Assembly: GCF_000003815.2 (NCBI RefSeq)
Contig: NC_049990.1
Span: 3,840,074 to 3,892,432 of the forward strand
Direction: 5' to 3'
DNA: 52,359 nucleotides
Origin: Branchiostoma floridae
Taxonomy: Eukaryota; Chordata; Leptocardii; Amphioxiformes; Branchiostomatidae
In this document: one piece after another, positions 11,401 to 23,498 of the stretch
Layout: each line of letters starts with the position of its first letter
Position numbering within the stretch: position 1 is the first letter of the stretch
The notes under the pieces: model-generated
The model's input: only the letters and a program-made list of their open reading frames with translations
What the model was told of the DNA's origin: nothing
Database searches by the model: none
Made by a program: the position numbers and the translations under genes

Positions 11401-14400
11401 CTATAACATTAATTATATTCATAAATGAGTGTTTATAACCCCTTTCCCTCACTGTTAGGATTTCTGGTGGCTATGCCCTGGACGTCATCTCCAGTACAGC
11501 TTTCGGCGTGCAGGTGGACTCCCTGAACAACCCTGACCACCCTCTGGTCACCAGCGCCAAAACGCTGTTCGTCTTCAACTTCTTCAATCCCCTGATCCTA
11601 ATCGTGTGTGAGTATAAGTCGTGTACTCATATATTCTGCCTTATCTGCATCTTTATCTATCTCTAGATCTGGACCTCTACAAAAAGCGGCTCAAGTCGAC
11701 AAGATCCTTGATTGATTTGATTGATAATTGATTGATTGATCATTGATTGACTGATCTTTTATTTGATGGTTGATCATTGATTGATCGATTGCCTGATTAA
11801 TTGATCCTTGATTGATCATAAATTGGTTGATCCTTGCTTGCTTGATAGATTGATACTTGATTGATGGATTAATCATTGATTGATTGATTGATTGATTATT
11901 AATTGTGTGATGGAATTAATCATAGAATAATTGATCCTTGCTTGCTTGATAGATTGATCCTTGATTGATGGATTCATCCTTGATTGATTGATTGATTGAT
12001 TATTAATTGTATGATGGACTACTCCTCAGTATCTGCATCTTATCTACCGTCGCTATGTCTAACACATAGAGGCTGCGACCACGCCATGACCAATGGGCGA
12101 CTAAAGATTTGAAAGAGAGAGAAAGATTTGACAGTTCGCTCAACGGATTTCAACAATGATTTTTTTTTTTACATTTTGTGCTTTGTTGTCTTAAATGTAC
12201 ATTACCCTTTAACATAGTAAACCAAGGGTAACACTGGTTCAAATATGGCCGCTAACGGTTCGCTCAGTGATCGTCGTCTGTGTTTAATCTGTTTGCCGTC
12301 AGAAGTGCACAGCATCAGCATTCGATGATCATTGCTCCACAATGTATCGTGTTGCTGCAATTTCAATAAAGAAAAACAAAATGATACTTCGCTATAGAGA
12401 ATGGACCTAAGTCTATCTAAACACCAGCACAAAAGACACAAAACACACCACTATTGGTTCATCTAACCAACATACCGTTATCTTCCCAACAGTCCTGTTC
12501 CCTCAGCTCGCCTGGCTGCTGGAGGTCTGCGGAGTCAGCTTCATGAACCGGAAGTCCATCAATTACTTCAGCGAGGCTGTCGACAACGCCATCAGCATGA
12601 GGAAGGCTAAACAAGCCGACGGAGCTTCGGACGAAGCGGTAAGGACTTTCCTTTATGATCGCTGTTGTTGTTTTTATTGAGGCCATGTTGATTTGATGGT
12701 TTGGATGACATCCTCTGGGAATCCCAAAACTGATGGGGACGTTCGTATTAAAAAAAAAAGTTTGCCAAAAAAAAAGTGCCAAACACAGAAAATTTGATAC
12801 TGAACCATTGATTCTTCATTTTTGTTTTCAAAGTCTTCTTCTTTGATATTGGAATTTACGTTTACAATGGCTACTAATTTACGGGCAGGTATTGGTTTCG
12901 GTCTGTCTGTGTTTTAGCAGTTACATGTGTTATACAGGCTAGTCAGGAGTAACAGGAAGTGATCAATGGACAAGATTAGATAGGTACATGTCAATGACTG
13001 CTTAATTCTTCCACCAGAGACCTCCAGACTTCCTTCAGTTGATGATCGAGGCTCACAATGCGGAACTGGACAATGGAGTATCCAAGGATACCTTTAAATA
13101 TGGTCAGTACTGTACACATCTTATCATGGAAGTTCATCTGTGTTGGTAGTAATCATAGTACAAATGCTGAACTTTCTTCCATCACAAAGTTAAGCGCGGA
13201 TCAAATTTTAAACGACCACTGGCGCCTTCTTCGGGATCAGTTCAGATGACCACACACTTCAGAGCGTAAACTCACACACACCGAAGATATACCTCTATTT
13301 TCCATAAATGTAAGAACTGCTACATGGAATGATGAAAGGAAAATTTATAGTTATAGTTATATAAAGTATACAACTAATCACCGAAACATTCTCTCTTAAG
13401 GTGTTTCCAAGAGAGAGATCAAGGGAAACGCCGTGCTGTTCTGGGTAGCCGGGTACGAGAGCTCGTCCAACATCCTGTCACTCACAGCCTACAACCTGGC
13501 CCTGCACCAGGACGTGCAGGACAAAGCTATCGAGGAACTGGACGCTGTCATTAGGAAACATGTAAGATAATGAGATACAATATCTTACATGATAAAGATT
13601 TGCAAACTCTGTAACGATTAAAACTCTCTCTTTTCAACCATTTCATGTACACGCTTATGTCAACTGTCTGTTTCCTGCTATATTTTTAGTTTAGAGTCTT
13701 TCCACATAGTGTGCTTTAAAGCCATAGTTGCCAAGGGCTTTATAATTCTAGCCATTGCGAGGATAAAACATTCCCAACGCTCTGCTTCTATCTCCTCTTC
13801 AACTACCTCTGTCTCTAAGGCACTTTCAACTAGTCTCTCATCAGGTTGTTGGAACACTCTCGTAGCAGCATTAAAACCAAGTCCGTCTTTATTGAAACAG
13901 TTTAACGGTAATATTCAACACAAAAATTAGACTCACCCAAATTACCGACTGAACAGCAGCAGTCTTTGTCAAGGAATGAACAAGCCACTGCTGTCGTGAC
14001 GTGGATCATAGGTTGCACTAGGTCTACCTTGTTCATTCCTTGACAAAGACTGATGCTGTTCAGTCGAAAAAAATTGGGTGAGTCTAAATTTATGTTGGAT
14101 ATTACAGTTAAACTAGTTTAATAATTACTTGTACCAACACAGATGAACTTTCAAGCTAAGACCGAGTCTGTCTGTTATTTCATTTTCTATAATATATACT
14201 ATATCAGTTCTGATGTTGTTAAAAGTAGTGTATTCGGCTACCGTTTGGCTAAAATACAATTCTCCTGTTACAGGGGAAGCTTGACTACAAGGCTGTCCAT
14301 GAGCTTCCCTACATGGAGATGTGCATCAACGAGACCCTGAGGCTGTACCCTACAGCCTTAAGGTATTAATGGTTGTCATATTATGCACTAGTATATCTAC

Positions 14401-16198
14401 TTGTGCTCACCTCACAGAATAGGGTTTCCGTGAATAGTTTCATCAGGTTCGTACGTCACTGAATAAGGAGACACAACCTTTGCTTTATTGTTACCATCGT
14501 TTCGGTGAACATCTGTCACCTTATTCAGGACAATTCTGACTGGTTCATCACGTTGTACTGCTTTTGAACTGTGAGCAGCGACACCTATCCTGCAGTACAA
14601 TGTGAACCAGTCAGAATTGCCCTGTGACGTCACGTTATGTAGATAGCACACGTGACTCGGTGAGCAATGGATCATAAGTTGCAAGAAGTCTTTGTCATCC
14701 ACCGTCTCTGTTAATGGGGATTTGTGTGACTTCTACCAACACAGATCACACTTTAAAGTTGAAAAAAAATCTGTTTTACCGTAGAATTGATCGCGTCTGC
14801 ACGGAGGATGTTGACATCCATGGAGTCCACATCCCGGCGGGCATGCTCTGCTTTGTCCCCGTCTGGACCATCCACCACGACCCCGACATCTGGCCGGAAC
14901 CAGAGAAGTTCAGGCCTGAGAGGTGTGTGTGTGTGTATGTTTTGCTAATCTCCAAGCAAATCTACTGCGGCAGGACAGTATACATTGTCTTAACAATACC
15001 CTGCCGTACTCTCCAAGCAGAGGTTGTTGGGAAAATCGTGACCCTTTCCTTTCCTCCGTTTTTTTTTCGACAGGCATTTCCACCAACCTATGCTACCTAG
15101 CAGGATAAAAGGAAAAGGTCACAATTTTTCCCACCAACCTCTGCTTGGAGAGTAATCCTGCCGGCTACTTTAGGCATCTCGGCTCGTTGCGTTTCTATTT
15201 CATTCTTTGCTCCAGATTCAAGCTGTTGAACTGTCATTCCCTGGCATTTTTACGTTGACGTTAAGAGAGTACGAGCAGACATAAATTTCTGGAAAGATTG
15301 CTCATCCCCGTGCCTGTCGTATAGGAGTGACAGGAAATAGTGTTTAGATAGAGGTGGTACAACTCGTCATTTATCAGTTGGACAGACATTCCATGTCATT
15401 TTCACAGAAAAGGGCCGCTGCAAGTCTTACGTAGGCTAAAACATAAAAGGTTTCTAAGACTAAAAGTGGGCCCTCGGTGCATGCGTATCTTAGTGAACTT
15501 TGCCCCGTTCCAGGTTCTCTAAGGAAGAGGTGGAAGCACGTGACCCGTACGCCTATCTCCCATGGGGCTCCGGGCCCAGGAACTGCGCGGGCATGCGCAT
15601 TGCCCAGTTGGAGCTCCGGTTTGCAATGGCCAAAGCTCTGGAGAAGTTCCGCTTCTTCCCCTGCGAAAAGACTGAGGTAAAAAGTTGAAACTTACAGTTC
15701 TCAATATTTAGTTAATAACGTATTTATGTGTTTATTGAGACTTACCAGATTGGTGAAAAGATTGGCATAACAGGCGATTATCACAATTTCAACCAGGAGA
15801 CTACCAAAATTTTATATCCATATACAAAATAAAGCGCTTAGGGGAGTGAAAGACGCCGTTACATCAGAGCCCATCAACCTTCCCTCAACCGAGGCGGGGG
15901 CCGATACCGACTTGCAAGCACCTTTGACTCATTGCTGAGGTCACACTTCCGGTCTGGATGTGTGACAAAGGCTTTGCGTCATTTCAACTTGATAAGGATC
16001 AGAGGACTGATCGAAAGCTTGTTGGTAAGCGCTTTATTTCGTGTACGGATATAAAGTTTTAAAAAAATTGTAGCATACTAGTAATTTTCCTTTTCTTGTT
16101 GTTGATTTTAGATTCCCGTCCGCTTCAAGAACTCCTTCATCCATCAGGTAGACGGTGGAGTCTGGCTGCGGGTGGAGGCGCGCACACACGATGCCTAG
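5411..16198 (+). CDS. gene 1: CYP3-clan cytochrome P450, complete, 14 exons
   Basis: Exons: 5411-5478, 8241-8334, 9084-9136, 9368-9464, 9940-10056, 10603-10691, 11459-11607, 12493-12638, 13018-13102, 13401-13561, 14274-14362, 14785-14922, 15514-15676, 16112-16198. They sum to 1536 nt, 511 aa plus TAG, the usual length for a microsomal P450. The protein begins with a hydrophobic anchor (about residues 5-25) and a proline-rich hinge (GIPGPKPIPLFGN). Order follows the fold: C-helix region DWKRVRGAISPTF, I-helix AGYESS, K-helix ETLR, PEPEKFRPERF, haem loop PWGSGPRNCAG. All introns are GT-AG. CYP3A/CYP5-like is inferred from these motifs. The substrate is unknown. Two motif residues depart from the paralogs (I-helix Ser, haem-loop Trp), but the gene shows no stop or frameshift. 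Confidence 0.93.
6340..6358. mobile_element. solo mariner terminal repeat
   Basis: ATTGAACGCCCCTCGTA matches the 3' terminal repeat of the mariner-derived element at 49910-50488 and is followed by further sequence with no partner repeat nearby. It is a relic of a decayed copy in gene 1 intron 1. Confidence 0.6.
6741..6908. mobile_element. TIR element, family B, with about 10 bp target duplication
   Basis: It begins AATCTCCAAGCAGATCTTGC and ends in the reverse complement (GCAAGATC...TTGGAGATTA), with arms of about 60 bp. GCTATGTGCT flanks it directly on both sides (6731-6740 and 6909-6918), a convincing target-site duplication. Relatives lie at about 19100-19262 and 21348-21740. A duplication of 9-10 bp would fit a Mutator-like source, which is inference. 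Confidence 0.8.
9262..9355. repeat. GAT-rich microsatellite
   Basis: Imperfect GAT/GATGAT repeats in gene 1 intron 3, just ahead of exon 4. The minus-strand 'Ser/Ile-rich' ORFs here are products of this repeat. Confidence 0.8.
11136..11312. repeat. 28 bp minisatellite, about six copies
   Basis: The unit is GAACACAAACATCTCTACGA followed by GCACACAG. Copies are nearly identical (one has ACTC for ACAC, one GCAT for ACAT). It lies in gene 1 intron 6. High copy identity suggests recent expansion and likely length polymorphism. Confidence 0.9.
11699..12005. repeat. GATT-derived low-complexity tract
   Basis: Imperfect GATT/GATC tetranucleotide repeats, with a longer internal duplication ('CCTTGCTTGCTTGATAGATT' appears twice). 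It lies in gene 1 intron 7. Confidence 0.85.
13448..13465 (+). other. gene 1 I-helix oxygen-activation motif AGYESS
   Basis: Exon 10 (13401-13561) encodes FWVAGYESSSNILS. The P450 I-helix consensus is (A/G)Gx(D/E)T(T/S). Genes 2 and 3 have AGYETT at 25457-25474 and 52207-52224, so gene 1 alone has Ser (AGC) in place of the conserved Thr. Ser keeps the hydroxyl, so catalysis may persist with altered proton delivery. The effect is inference. Confidence 0.9.
13899..14115. mobile_element. TIR element, family C, copy 1
   Basis: The left end CAGTTTAACGGTAATATTC and the right end GGATATTACAGTTAAACTA are inverted repeats. Inner arms carry GACTCACCCAA...GACTGAACAGCA and AAGGAATGAACAAG. It lies in gene 1 intron 10. 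A second copy is at about 24698-24836 in gene 2 intron 9. Confidence 0.75.
15011..15153. mobile_element. inverted-repeat element in gene 1 intron 12
   Basis: The arms CTCCAAGCAGAGGTTGTTGG and CCAACCTCTGCTTGGAGAG enclose about 100 bp that continue to pair (AAAATCGTGACC with GGTCACAATTTT). It shares the CTCCAAGCAGA start with family B but differs inside. Confidence 0.75.
15560..15592 (+). other. gene 1 haem-binding loop PWGSGPRNCAG
   Basis: Exon 13 (15514-15676). The axial Cys codon is TGC at 15584-15586. The family consensus is FxxGxRxCxG; here Phe is Trp (TGG, 15563-15565), whereas gene 2 has [11 protein letters not shown] (31673-31705). From memory, Trp at this position is also seen in prostacyclin synthase-type P450s, so the change does not by itself mean a dead enzyme. 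Confidence 0.9.
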
Positions 16199-16380
16199 GT
16201 TGTTAGGCCACCGTATAGATACTTCAAGTCCGTATGAGGTCCGTATGGAATTCTTAGCCTTTCAGGCTCATAGGTCGCTAGTGAAATATCAGAAAGTGAG
16301 AAATATAGACACATAACATGCTGGAGGAGTTGGCTGTCCAAGAAGTATATTAAATGTGCGACCTCTAGCGTGTTATCTGC

Positions 16381-16462
<82 letters not shown>

Positions 16463-17539
16463 TTGTCCAGTTTCTATTATTTTTCCAGCGACAAGTGGAA
16501 GAGGCTAAAACTTCCATACGGACTTGAATATATTTACGCACGTGAGAAGCCAAAGGGCTACAGCCCCCTTCCACTAGACGGCGATCGCGCTTCGCTCTCA
16601 CCGCGCCTCAAATTTGTTTGTTTGTTTGTTTATGTGTTTACCTGTGTGTCCATAGCAGTAATACAGTAGAGTGGTAGGATTAGTGAAGGGGACGGAAATG
16701 ATGCAACCGCAGAGGAAATGCGGGTCGAATTTGAAGTAAAAATAGTAAGCTTTTTCCATGTGCTAGATACGTTGGGGATCCTGGCAGGAAGTAAGGGCAA
16801 AGGTCCCAAAATAGGTTACCTATATAGAACTTTCAACTTTTTATCCATCATTAACAGTTAAGTCTACGATTTCAAGTCAAGCCAAGTCAAATTTATTGCA
16901 CAACAATTCTGAAATTTGTATGTGTATTTTCTTGATTTTGAAAGTCGACAATAGAAAGTGACTACACAACATCGTTATAGATGTTTTTATAAACTTATCA
17001 CGTGTATCCAGGTCATTTGTTTATCATTTATCTACTCGTAAATTTGGAAATTTCTTTTGTATTGACTAGATTTTGGTGCATCCACAGTGCCGTTGTATAT
17101 ACCGTTTTCTCTGCTTAGCACTTAGCCCTAATGAGAGAGTACGTAACACACGCCAATATGACTATCCCCCTACTATTATAGTGACCTGTGTTGCCTAGGG
17201 CTATAGAAAAGCAGATGGGCGCTGCCCTATACAACAAAAGACATTGGAAACATTTTACAGTACCATTGTGAATTCGTTAGCAAACGCACAGCACATTGAG
17301 CCCAATATCATATCACCGTTTATTCGGAGTCAAGATTGAGTACAGATTGGCGCCGCCATATAACAGTAAGTGCAAAGTCGCTGAGAATCAACAAAATGTG
17401 AGTGTCATAGTTTCTGAATTTCGATTTGAATTTGTAATTCATTTTTCTCTGTCCAAATAAATAAATAAATGAATAAATAAAATTACCATTTTACAACCTA
17501 CCTATTGCTTCCTTCCTCTAGTGGTTATATATAAAGTAA
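16199..17539. other. gene 1 3' UTR and intergenic sequence
   Basis: It follows the TAG at 16196-16198. No confident AATAAA lies close to the stop; the first AATAAATAAATAAA cluster is at about 17456-17480, so the 3' end is unplaced. It contains a long (AT)n tract and no further exon. Confidence 0.5.
16383..16461. repeat. (AT)n microsatellite
   Basis: About 39 uninterrupted AT dinucleotides downstream of gene 1. Confidence 0.98.
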
Positions 17540-18120
17540 ACCTCCCCTTGGTCGTTGGGAGAAGGGTTAATTTTTTACAAACATTGTTTGACCAGTCAAG
17601 GCCGTTATGTTTGTCAAGTGCAACATATGCCCCATTTACACACGTATTTTCTTAGTAGATTCCAAGTTGCTAAGTCAACTTAATGTCGTGAAGCTGGTGG
17701 CATGCTGCGTCGACAAACTAATAAACAGACTTTTCTTGAATCAACTTTGACCGGAGATAGCCTCACGTAAACATGCCTCACTCTGTTCACGTATGTGCCC
17801 ATATAAGGTATGGATAACATAGTTATCCTGTGTCCAATACAGGGTACGTATTATATATTTGGCTATACCGGTACCAGGTAAGGGTTATAATAGGATATGT
17901 GCTCATATAAGGTACGTTTCAGGTATGTGGCCTTAGAAAGTAACAGTTTGTGAACTGTTAACAGCTGTAATATCGATAAATGGAATAATTATATATAATT
18001 TTTACACCAGAGACTTATAAGATACAGTTCGACCGTTCCATGCAATAGTAAAGGAAATTAAGTTATCAACATTATGCATAGTCCATTGCACAATTCAAAT
18101 GTAGACCAAATTTCTGCCAG
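17540..18120. repeat. intergenic segment duplicated after genes 1 and 2 (copy 1)
   Basis: It shares ordered blocks with 33420-34350 plus 35831-35880: GTTTGTCAAGTGCAACATAT, GATTTAC/CATTTAC, GTCGACAAACTA, the CCCATATAAGGTA-type short repeats, ACAGxTCGACCGT and TGCA(A/T)(A/T)AGTA. This shows that the tandem duplication unit included downstream flank as well as the gene. Confidence 0.75.
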
Positions 18121-18171
18121 TCGCATTTGCCTTGTGTCTGGATTCAGATTTTAAGAAACAAAAAAAAAGTA

Positions 18172-18345
18172 CAGAGGAAGCTGTATAATTGTACACTCTA
18201 TTTGCCATCATTATTCGTGCAATTATCCGGGTGGTGCAGTAATGCGACGTTATCCAGCTGGATTGTACCCGTTTGGGAATTGGCCATTCAGTGCAATTAC
18301 CAGAAGTGTGCGGTAATCCGTTATGTAATAAACTGGCTTCAACTG
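18172..18345. mobile_element. 174 bp Tigger/pogo-like MITE, copy 1
   Basis: It begins CAGAGGAAGCTGTATAATTG and ends ACTGGCTTCAACTG, flanked on each side by TA (18170-18171 and 18346-18347). The CAG...CTG ends with TA target sites fit the pogo/Tigger group. An equal-length copy (174 bp) is at 49734-49907 and a truncated one starts at 23903. Confidence 0.75.
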
Positions 18346-18397
18346 TATTACAAAGAGTGCGATCAATCCATCAAGTCCCCCTTTTTTAAAAGAATTT

Positions 18398-18618
18398 TCT
18401 TACGCAACATTTCACAACAACTTCGTTCGTGATACCGGTCGATCACCTGTTTACAAAGTGGCAATGATTCAGCACGCGCTGTGTCCATATAACGCTGGGG
18501 TCGATTGGGGACAACGGCTGTTTTTCAGAGCAGCTGTTAGACTTGAACAAGTTGTCTCGCAGCACAGGACGGTTCCAGACGAACAGCTCAGCTGATCTGC
18601 CTGAAGAGAGAAGTCGCC
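18398..18618 (+). promoter_or_regulatory. gene 2 promoter and 5' UTR
   Basis: Homology with the gene 3 promoter begins at TTACGCAAC (18400-18408), a C/EBP-like half-palindrome. ATGATTCAGC (18464-18473) fits the antioxidant-response/NF-E2 consensus RTGAYnnnGC and overlaps CACGC (18473-18477), the reverse of the AhR core GCGTG. A TATA-like TATAACG lies at 18488-18494. The 5' UTR is about 100 nt and ends GAGAGAAGTCGCC before the ATG. Conservation between paralogs is visible; the factors are inferred. Confidence 0.6.
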
Positions 18619-21600
18619 ATGTTGGACCTCCTGCCTTTCTCACCCACCTGGGTGCTGGTAGGACTGTGTGTTGTCTTGATTTACCTGTAAGTAGCTTCCA
18701 ACTAAATGTCTCGGTGTTTAGAGCTGTCTTCGGACCTCACAAATGGGCGTGGATTTTCACCTTTCGTCACAGAAGCTAGCTAAGCTGCAGTAAACAATAC
18801 AATACACGTTAGTTCAAGGAGGCAAGGATGCCCTTCATCTGAACTGCGGTACCTTGTGAAACGTCGCTGCGTTCTGAATTGAATTTCTGTTACCCTTAAC
18901 TTTAAAATTCTAATCTCCGAACACATCTAAAATGGTTTGGACAAAGGCAGCATCCAAAGGGCTAAAAACAGTCCAACTGCCTTCCATGCAGACGTCGGGG
19001 CCAGTTGGACGCCGTCTAGCCCTTTGGAAACTATACATCTTTGCCCTCCATAAATCTGCTTTCAGAGTACCATAGATGCTGTGAGATACCCCCTGTTAAT
19101 TTTCAAGCAGATCCTACGGTAGTATAGGATAGTACAAAAATATGGCAAAGGATTGTAGCCGGCCTATCGGTAGTCAATGTACACGCCTAGTCCAGCTACA
19201 CTCCTTTGCCAGCTTTTAAAGCTATCTTATGCTACTGCAAGATCTCCTTGGAGATTAACACCCTGTAGAACCTCCTTGGTTAGTCTACTATGTCATTAAA
19301 AGATCAGGGACTGGCTGCCAAATTCCAAACACATTAAAGTAAAACTATGTACCTACCTGAGTCATACTCCTACGCAGGGACATCCAACAGCAAAACCGCC
19401 TGTCTGGATGTACCCTGCTCTTTCAACCGTCAACCCTAGTTCCTGACCGCCCTGCTTATAAATATTAATGATCTTACCTTATATCATCCTCCTAACGCCC
19501 GGTCCCCAACGGCATTAGCCTATTGGGGCCCTGCTATCTAGATGCCTACCAGCGGTTATTGTGATTGTCGCCACAAACCAGCTGTCAGCCAATCAGAGAA
19601 CAGGCCTGTCTTGGGCTTTTTGCTTTCGAAAGCTGTCTCGCAAAGGCCGCTGGGAAGCTATCAGCCAATCATGTTACGTCTTACATAGCTCCATCCTCCT
19701 GTGCCCGATTTTCCAACGGCTGAGCATATAAGGGTAAGCTCATTAATATTCATAAGCAGGGCGGTGCGGAACTGGAGTGCGCTAGATAGCAGAGGTAGCA
19801 CAAGGAGTTTCGACAAGACTGTGGTCCCTCTGCGTAGGAGAATGACCTTAAATACGCGAGACTCCTTTTGAAAACTGAAAGGCTATTCTCTGATTGGCTG
19901 ACAGCTGGTTTGGGGGGGACGTCCAGAGGAACTAAGCGTGACGGTTGAAAGAACAGGGTACATCCAGACAGGCGGTTCGCTGTTGGATGTCCTTGTGTAG
20001 GAGGATGACCTGAGTATAAAGACACAACTACAAACGCAATCTATTATTCCAATCCATGGCCCCTTTTTAACAATTGAGTCCCTGTTTTCCACACGTTTCA
20101 ATGAAAACTGGTAATCTCTTCCTTTTTTCTTCTTCTTCTTCGTTACCCTTCGTTACCTAACTACCCACTGGGGCATCGCATCTTTACAAAGATTGGGTCC
20201 GTTCCCGGAATAACCATACCATCAGAGTTTCAACAGCATATCAATGATGTTTGAAACTACTAGGTATATGGTGTGGCCTTACTCCACCTTCAAGAAGCTG
20301 GGGATCCCTGGCCCCAAGCCTGTACTGCTGTTTGGGAACTACTTGTCATACAGAAAGGTGAGTAGTCTCCCCTGCAAAAGCCTGTTGGGTTTCTGAACTT
20401 CCCATTGCCTTCCCTACAAAAGCTGTATTACGAAATAAAACCCCAAGCTGTTGCATCTTCACAATAAATGACTCAATCCCACATTTGTGAAATTGCGGTA
20501 GTTTTCAACTCTGTGTGCGTCCTATGGCGAGGCCTATTGTAGTCTGTACATTAAAGAGGAACATTTCTACGGTTTTTCGATCAACTATTGTTGTTCATTG
20601 TCTTTTATAAAGGGCGGGAGTAAGTTTGACAAAGAGTGTTACAAGAAGTTCAACAAAGTCTATGGGTAAGTCTTTTTCCCGTTTACAACGATACTTTGAG
20701 AGTTCATTCTAATGCTTGTAATCGGAATAGTAAATGATTAACAGAGACGGCACAGCCTGATATTGGCTTTTACCCAATTAAGTGTCGGAGTGTGTGAACG
20801 GTCGCTCACGTGTGTTTGTTTATATGTGCGTGCGCGTAAGTGTGTTCGTGTATGTGTGTTTGTGTTTGTATGTGTTTATGTTTGCCTGTGTGTGCACATG
20901 TGTATCTGTGTATCTATGTATGGATGAATCTGTGCGCGTGCTTGTTTTCACGTTCCAGGTTTTATAGGGATCTGCCAGAGGAGCAGTGCAGTTTTCTGTA
21001 TATCCCGCCTGGGGATGCTTGTTGGTGCACATGACATTCATCATATCAAAATGATCAGGAAAATTCCCTAAAATCGCAGCAGTAAATCCAAAAATGTGCT
21101 TGTAAAATAATGCCCACAAGTACAGTTCTAATCCCTTTTTTGCTGCCTAAGTCTACCATTATCTTCCTTTCATTTCAGGAATTTTTAAGTNNNNNNNNNN
21201 NNNNNNNNNNNNNNNNNNNNNNNNNNNNNNNNNNNNNNNNNNNNNNNNNNNNNNNNNNNNNNNNNNNNNNNNNNNNNNNNNNNNNNNNNNTCGTCGTCCG
21301 ATCGAATCGTGCCTAATGTGAGGGGGGTATTAAAGAACCAGCTTTTGCGACCGTAATCTCCAAGCAGATCTTACGGTATCATAAGATAGTATCAAAAGCT
21401 GGCAGAGGAGTGAAGTCGGTCTAGGAGTGTGTGTGGCTATATCATCTTGTGCTACCGTAGGATATGCTTGACATACACACTCCTAGGAAGGAAAAATAGG
21501 CAGACAGAGAAAGAAATGGGATGACAACATTAAAGAATGGACTGAACTGTCCCTTGCCAGCACCCAAGCACGACAGGGAGAGATGGAGGGATGTAGCGTG

Positions 21601-23420
21601 CTCAGCAGCAAAGCGCCCCGACGACCACCCCCGCTCAAGGGACCGGTTAGCGGTGACACGATCCTAGGCCGTCTTCACTCCTCTGCCAGCTCTTGATACT
21701 ATCTTATGCTACCTTAGGATCTGCTTGGACATTACCATGTAAACGTATGTAATTTGCAGACATTCGAGGGCCAAGAAGGCAGCGTACTGACCGTCCTGAA
21801 AGATGCGGACTGGAAACGTGTTCGGAGCGCCATCTCACCAGCATTCAGCCCCGGCAAGCTGAAACAGGTTTTGGAACTTCAATTTCATTATAAAGATGAT
21901 GAAGTGCACTAGTCTTGTACTACGTACGATAAATACATTTTATTTACTAGCTACATAGAAGTAGATAGTAGCACGGCCTGGCGCGTAAGGGGGGGGGGCG
22001 AATCCGCAGCCCGATGGCACACAAAGTTTTGCTTGCACTACGGCGTTTCTGCGGCGTTTCTGCGTGCTCCAAAATCCGTCGGATTCCCTACGAGTTCGTA
22101 CGGAGGCGGTTCTTACCACTTACGGATCCCTAAAGATTGCCCACGTTTTGGCACGTAGACAGCACGTATTTGCACGTACGGCGGGTTGTGCCCTTAGCTT
22201 AAAGGTGTAAACATGTTGTCAATTATTATAAAGAGAGTGTCAACAGTATATTTTTAAATTCTAAGAAACTTTTTAGCCTCTAAACAATGGCAGTAACTGT
22301 AACAGGATTTCCCCGTGGTTCAACATGGTATAAACCATCACAAAAGTGTTGCTCGTAAAATACATTTGAAAGGTTCTACATTGACGTTATTTGTGCAGAG
22401 AATGTTGCTATTTCCTTTTAATATGGAGTGACATTGATACATACGTTATGAGCTATTACTGACTGAAAGGGAAGTAAGTTTGGTTCTCACAATGTTTTTG
22501 TTTATTCCGCAGATGGAAATGGTAGTGGAGAAGTGTGCGAATAACTTCGTTGTCAACCTTGTTGAGAAAGCGAAACAAGGCGTCGTGTTTGACCTGAAAG
22601 AGTGAGTATGACACATGCAAGAGGATAAAAATAGTACTAAAACTGGTGGACAAGTTCTTAATTACATTACTGGGAATAATATTAGCCTGAATCAGAGCAC
22701 ATGCACAAGTACACAAACACACACACGCGCGCGCGCGCGCGCAAGCACACACACTCATACACACACTCATATACACACTCATACACACACGCACACATAC
22801 AAAAATTACAAAAAGACACACACACACACACGCATGCACACATACACACATACAGCTAATACACACACATACACATACACACGCACACATACAAGAAGAC
22901 ACACACGCATGCACACACACACATATAAATACACATAATGCACACGAACACACATACACACACACATGCAATAAGACACACACACAACAAACACAACAAC
23001 AAAGAAAAGCACTCACAAAACATTGCCTTCTTGATTAAAGTACTAAACCTTACTTTGTTGTCCACCCAGACTTTCTGGTGCCTACACCATGGACGTGATC
23101 TCAGGGACAGCGTTCGGAGTGCATCTTGACTCCCTTCACGACCGAAACCACCCCTTCGTCGCTAACGCCAAAAAAATGTTTGACGTCAATCTCTTCCACC
23201 CTATCATAATCATTCTGTGTGAGTTTCTTTAGGGTAGATATGTATCTATTGCATTCAATATCATTTCGACTTTCTTATGCGTATGACGTTGTCCCTGATT
23301 CGTTTTCAAACTTGTAAAAAGAGGTTTCAGTAATACATATAGTTCACATCACATGTCTGACCGACCTATCTAGACCTCAATCAATTAGGGTTTAACCATG
23401 GTCATTACTGACCAAAGAGG

Positions 23421-23498
<78 letters not shown>

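Noticed and set aside
12459-12782. 107 aa minus-strand ORF
   Set aside because: Antisense shadow of gene 1 exon 8.
16365-16669. Overlapping ORFs with poly-(Ile-Tyr)
   Set aside because: Translation of an (AT)n tract.
17456-17480. AATAAATAAATAAA as gene 1 polyadenylation signal
   Set aside because: About 1.25 kb after the stop and part of a simple repeat; could be used but nothing supports it over other sites.
22456-23016. 186 aa cysteine-rich minus-strand ORF
   Set aside because: Translation of CA/TG microsatellite in gene 2 intron 6; overlaps real exon 6 in the opposite strand.
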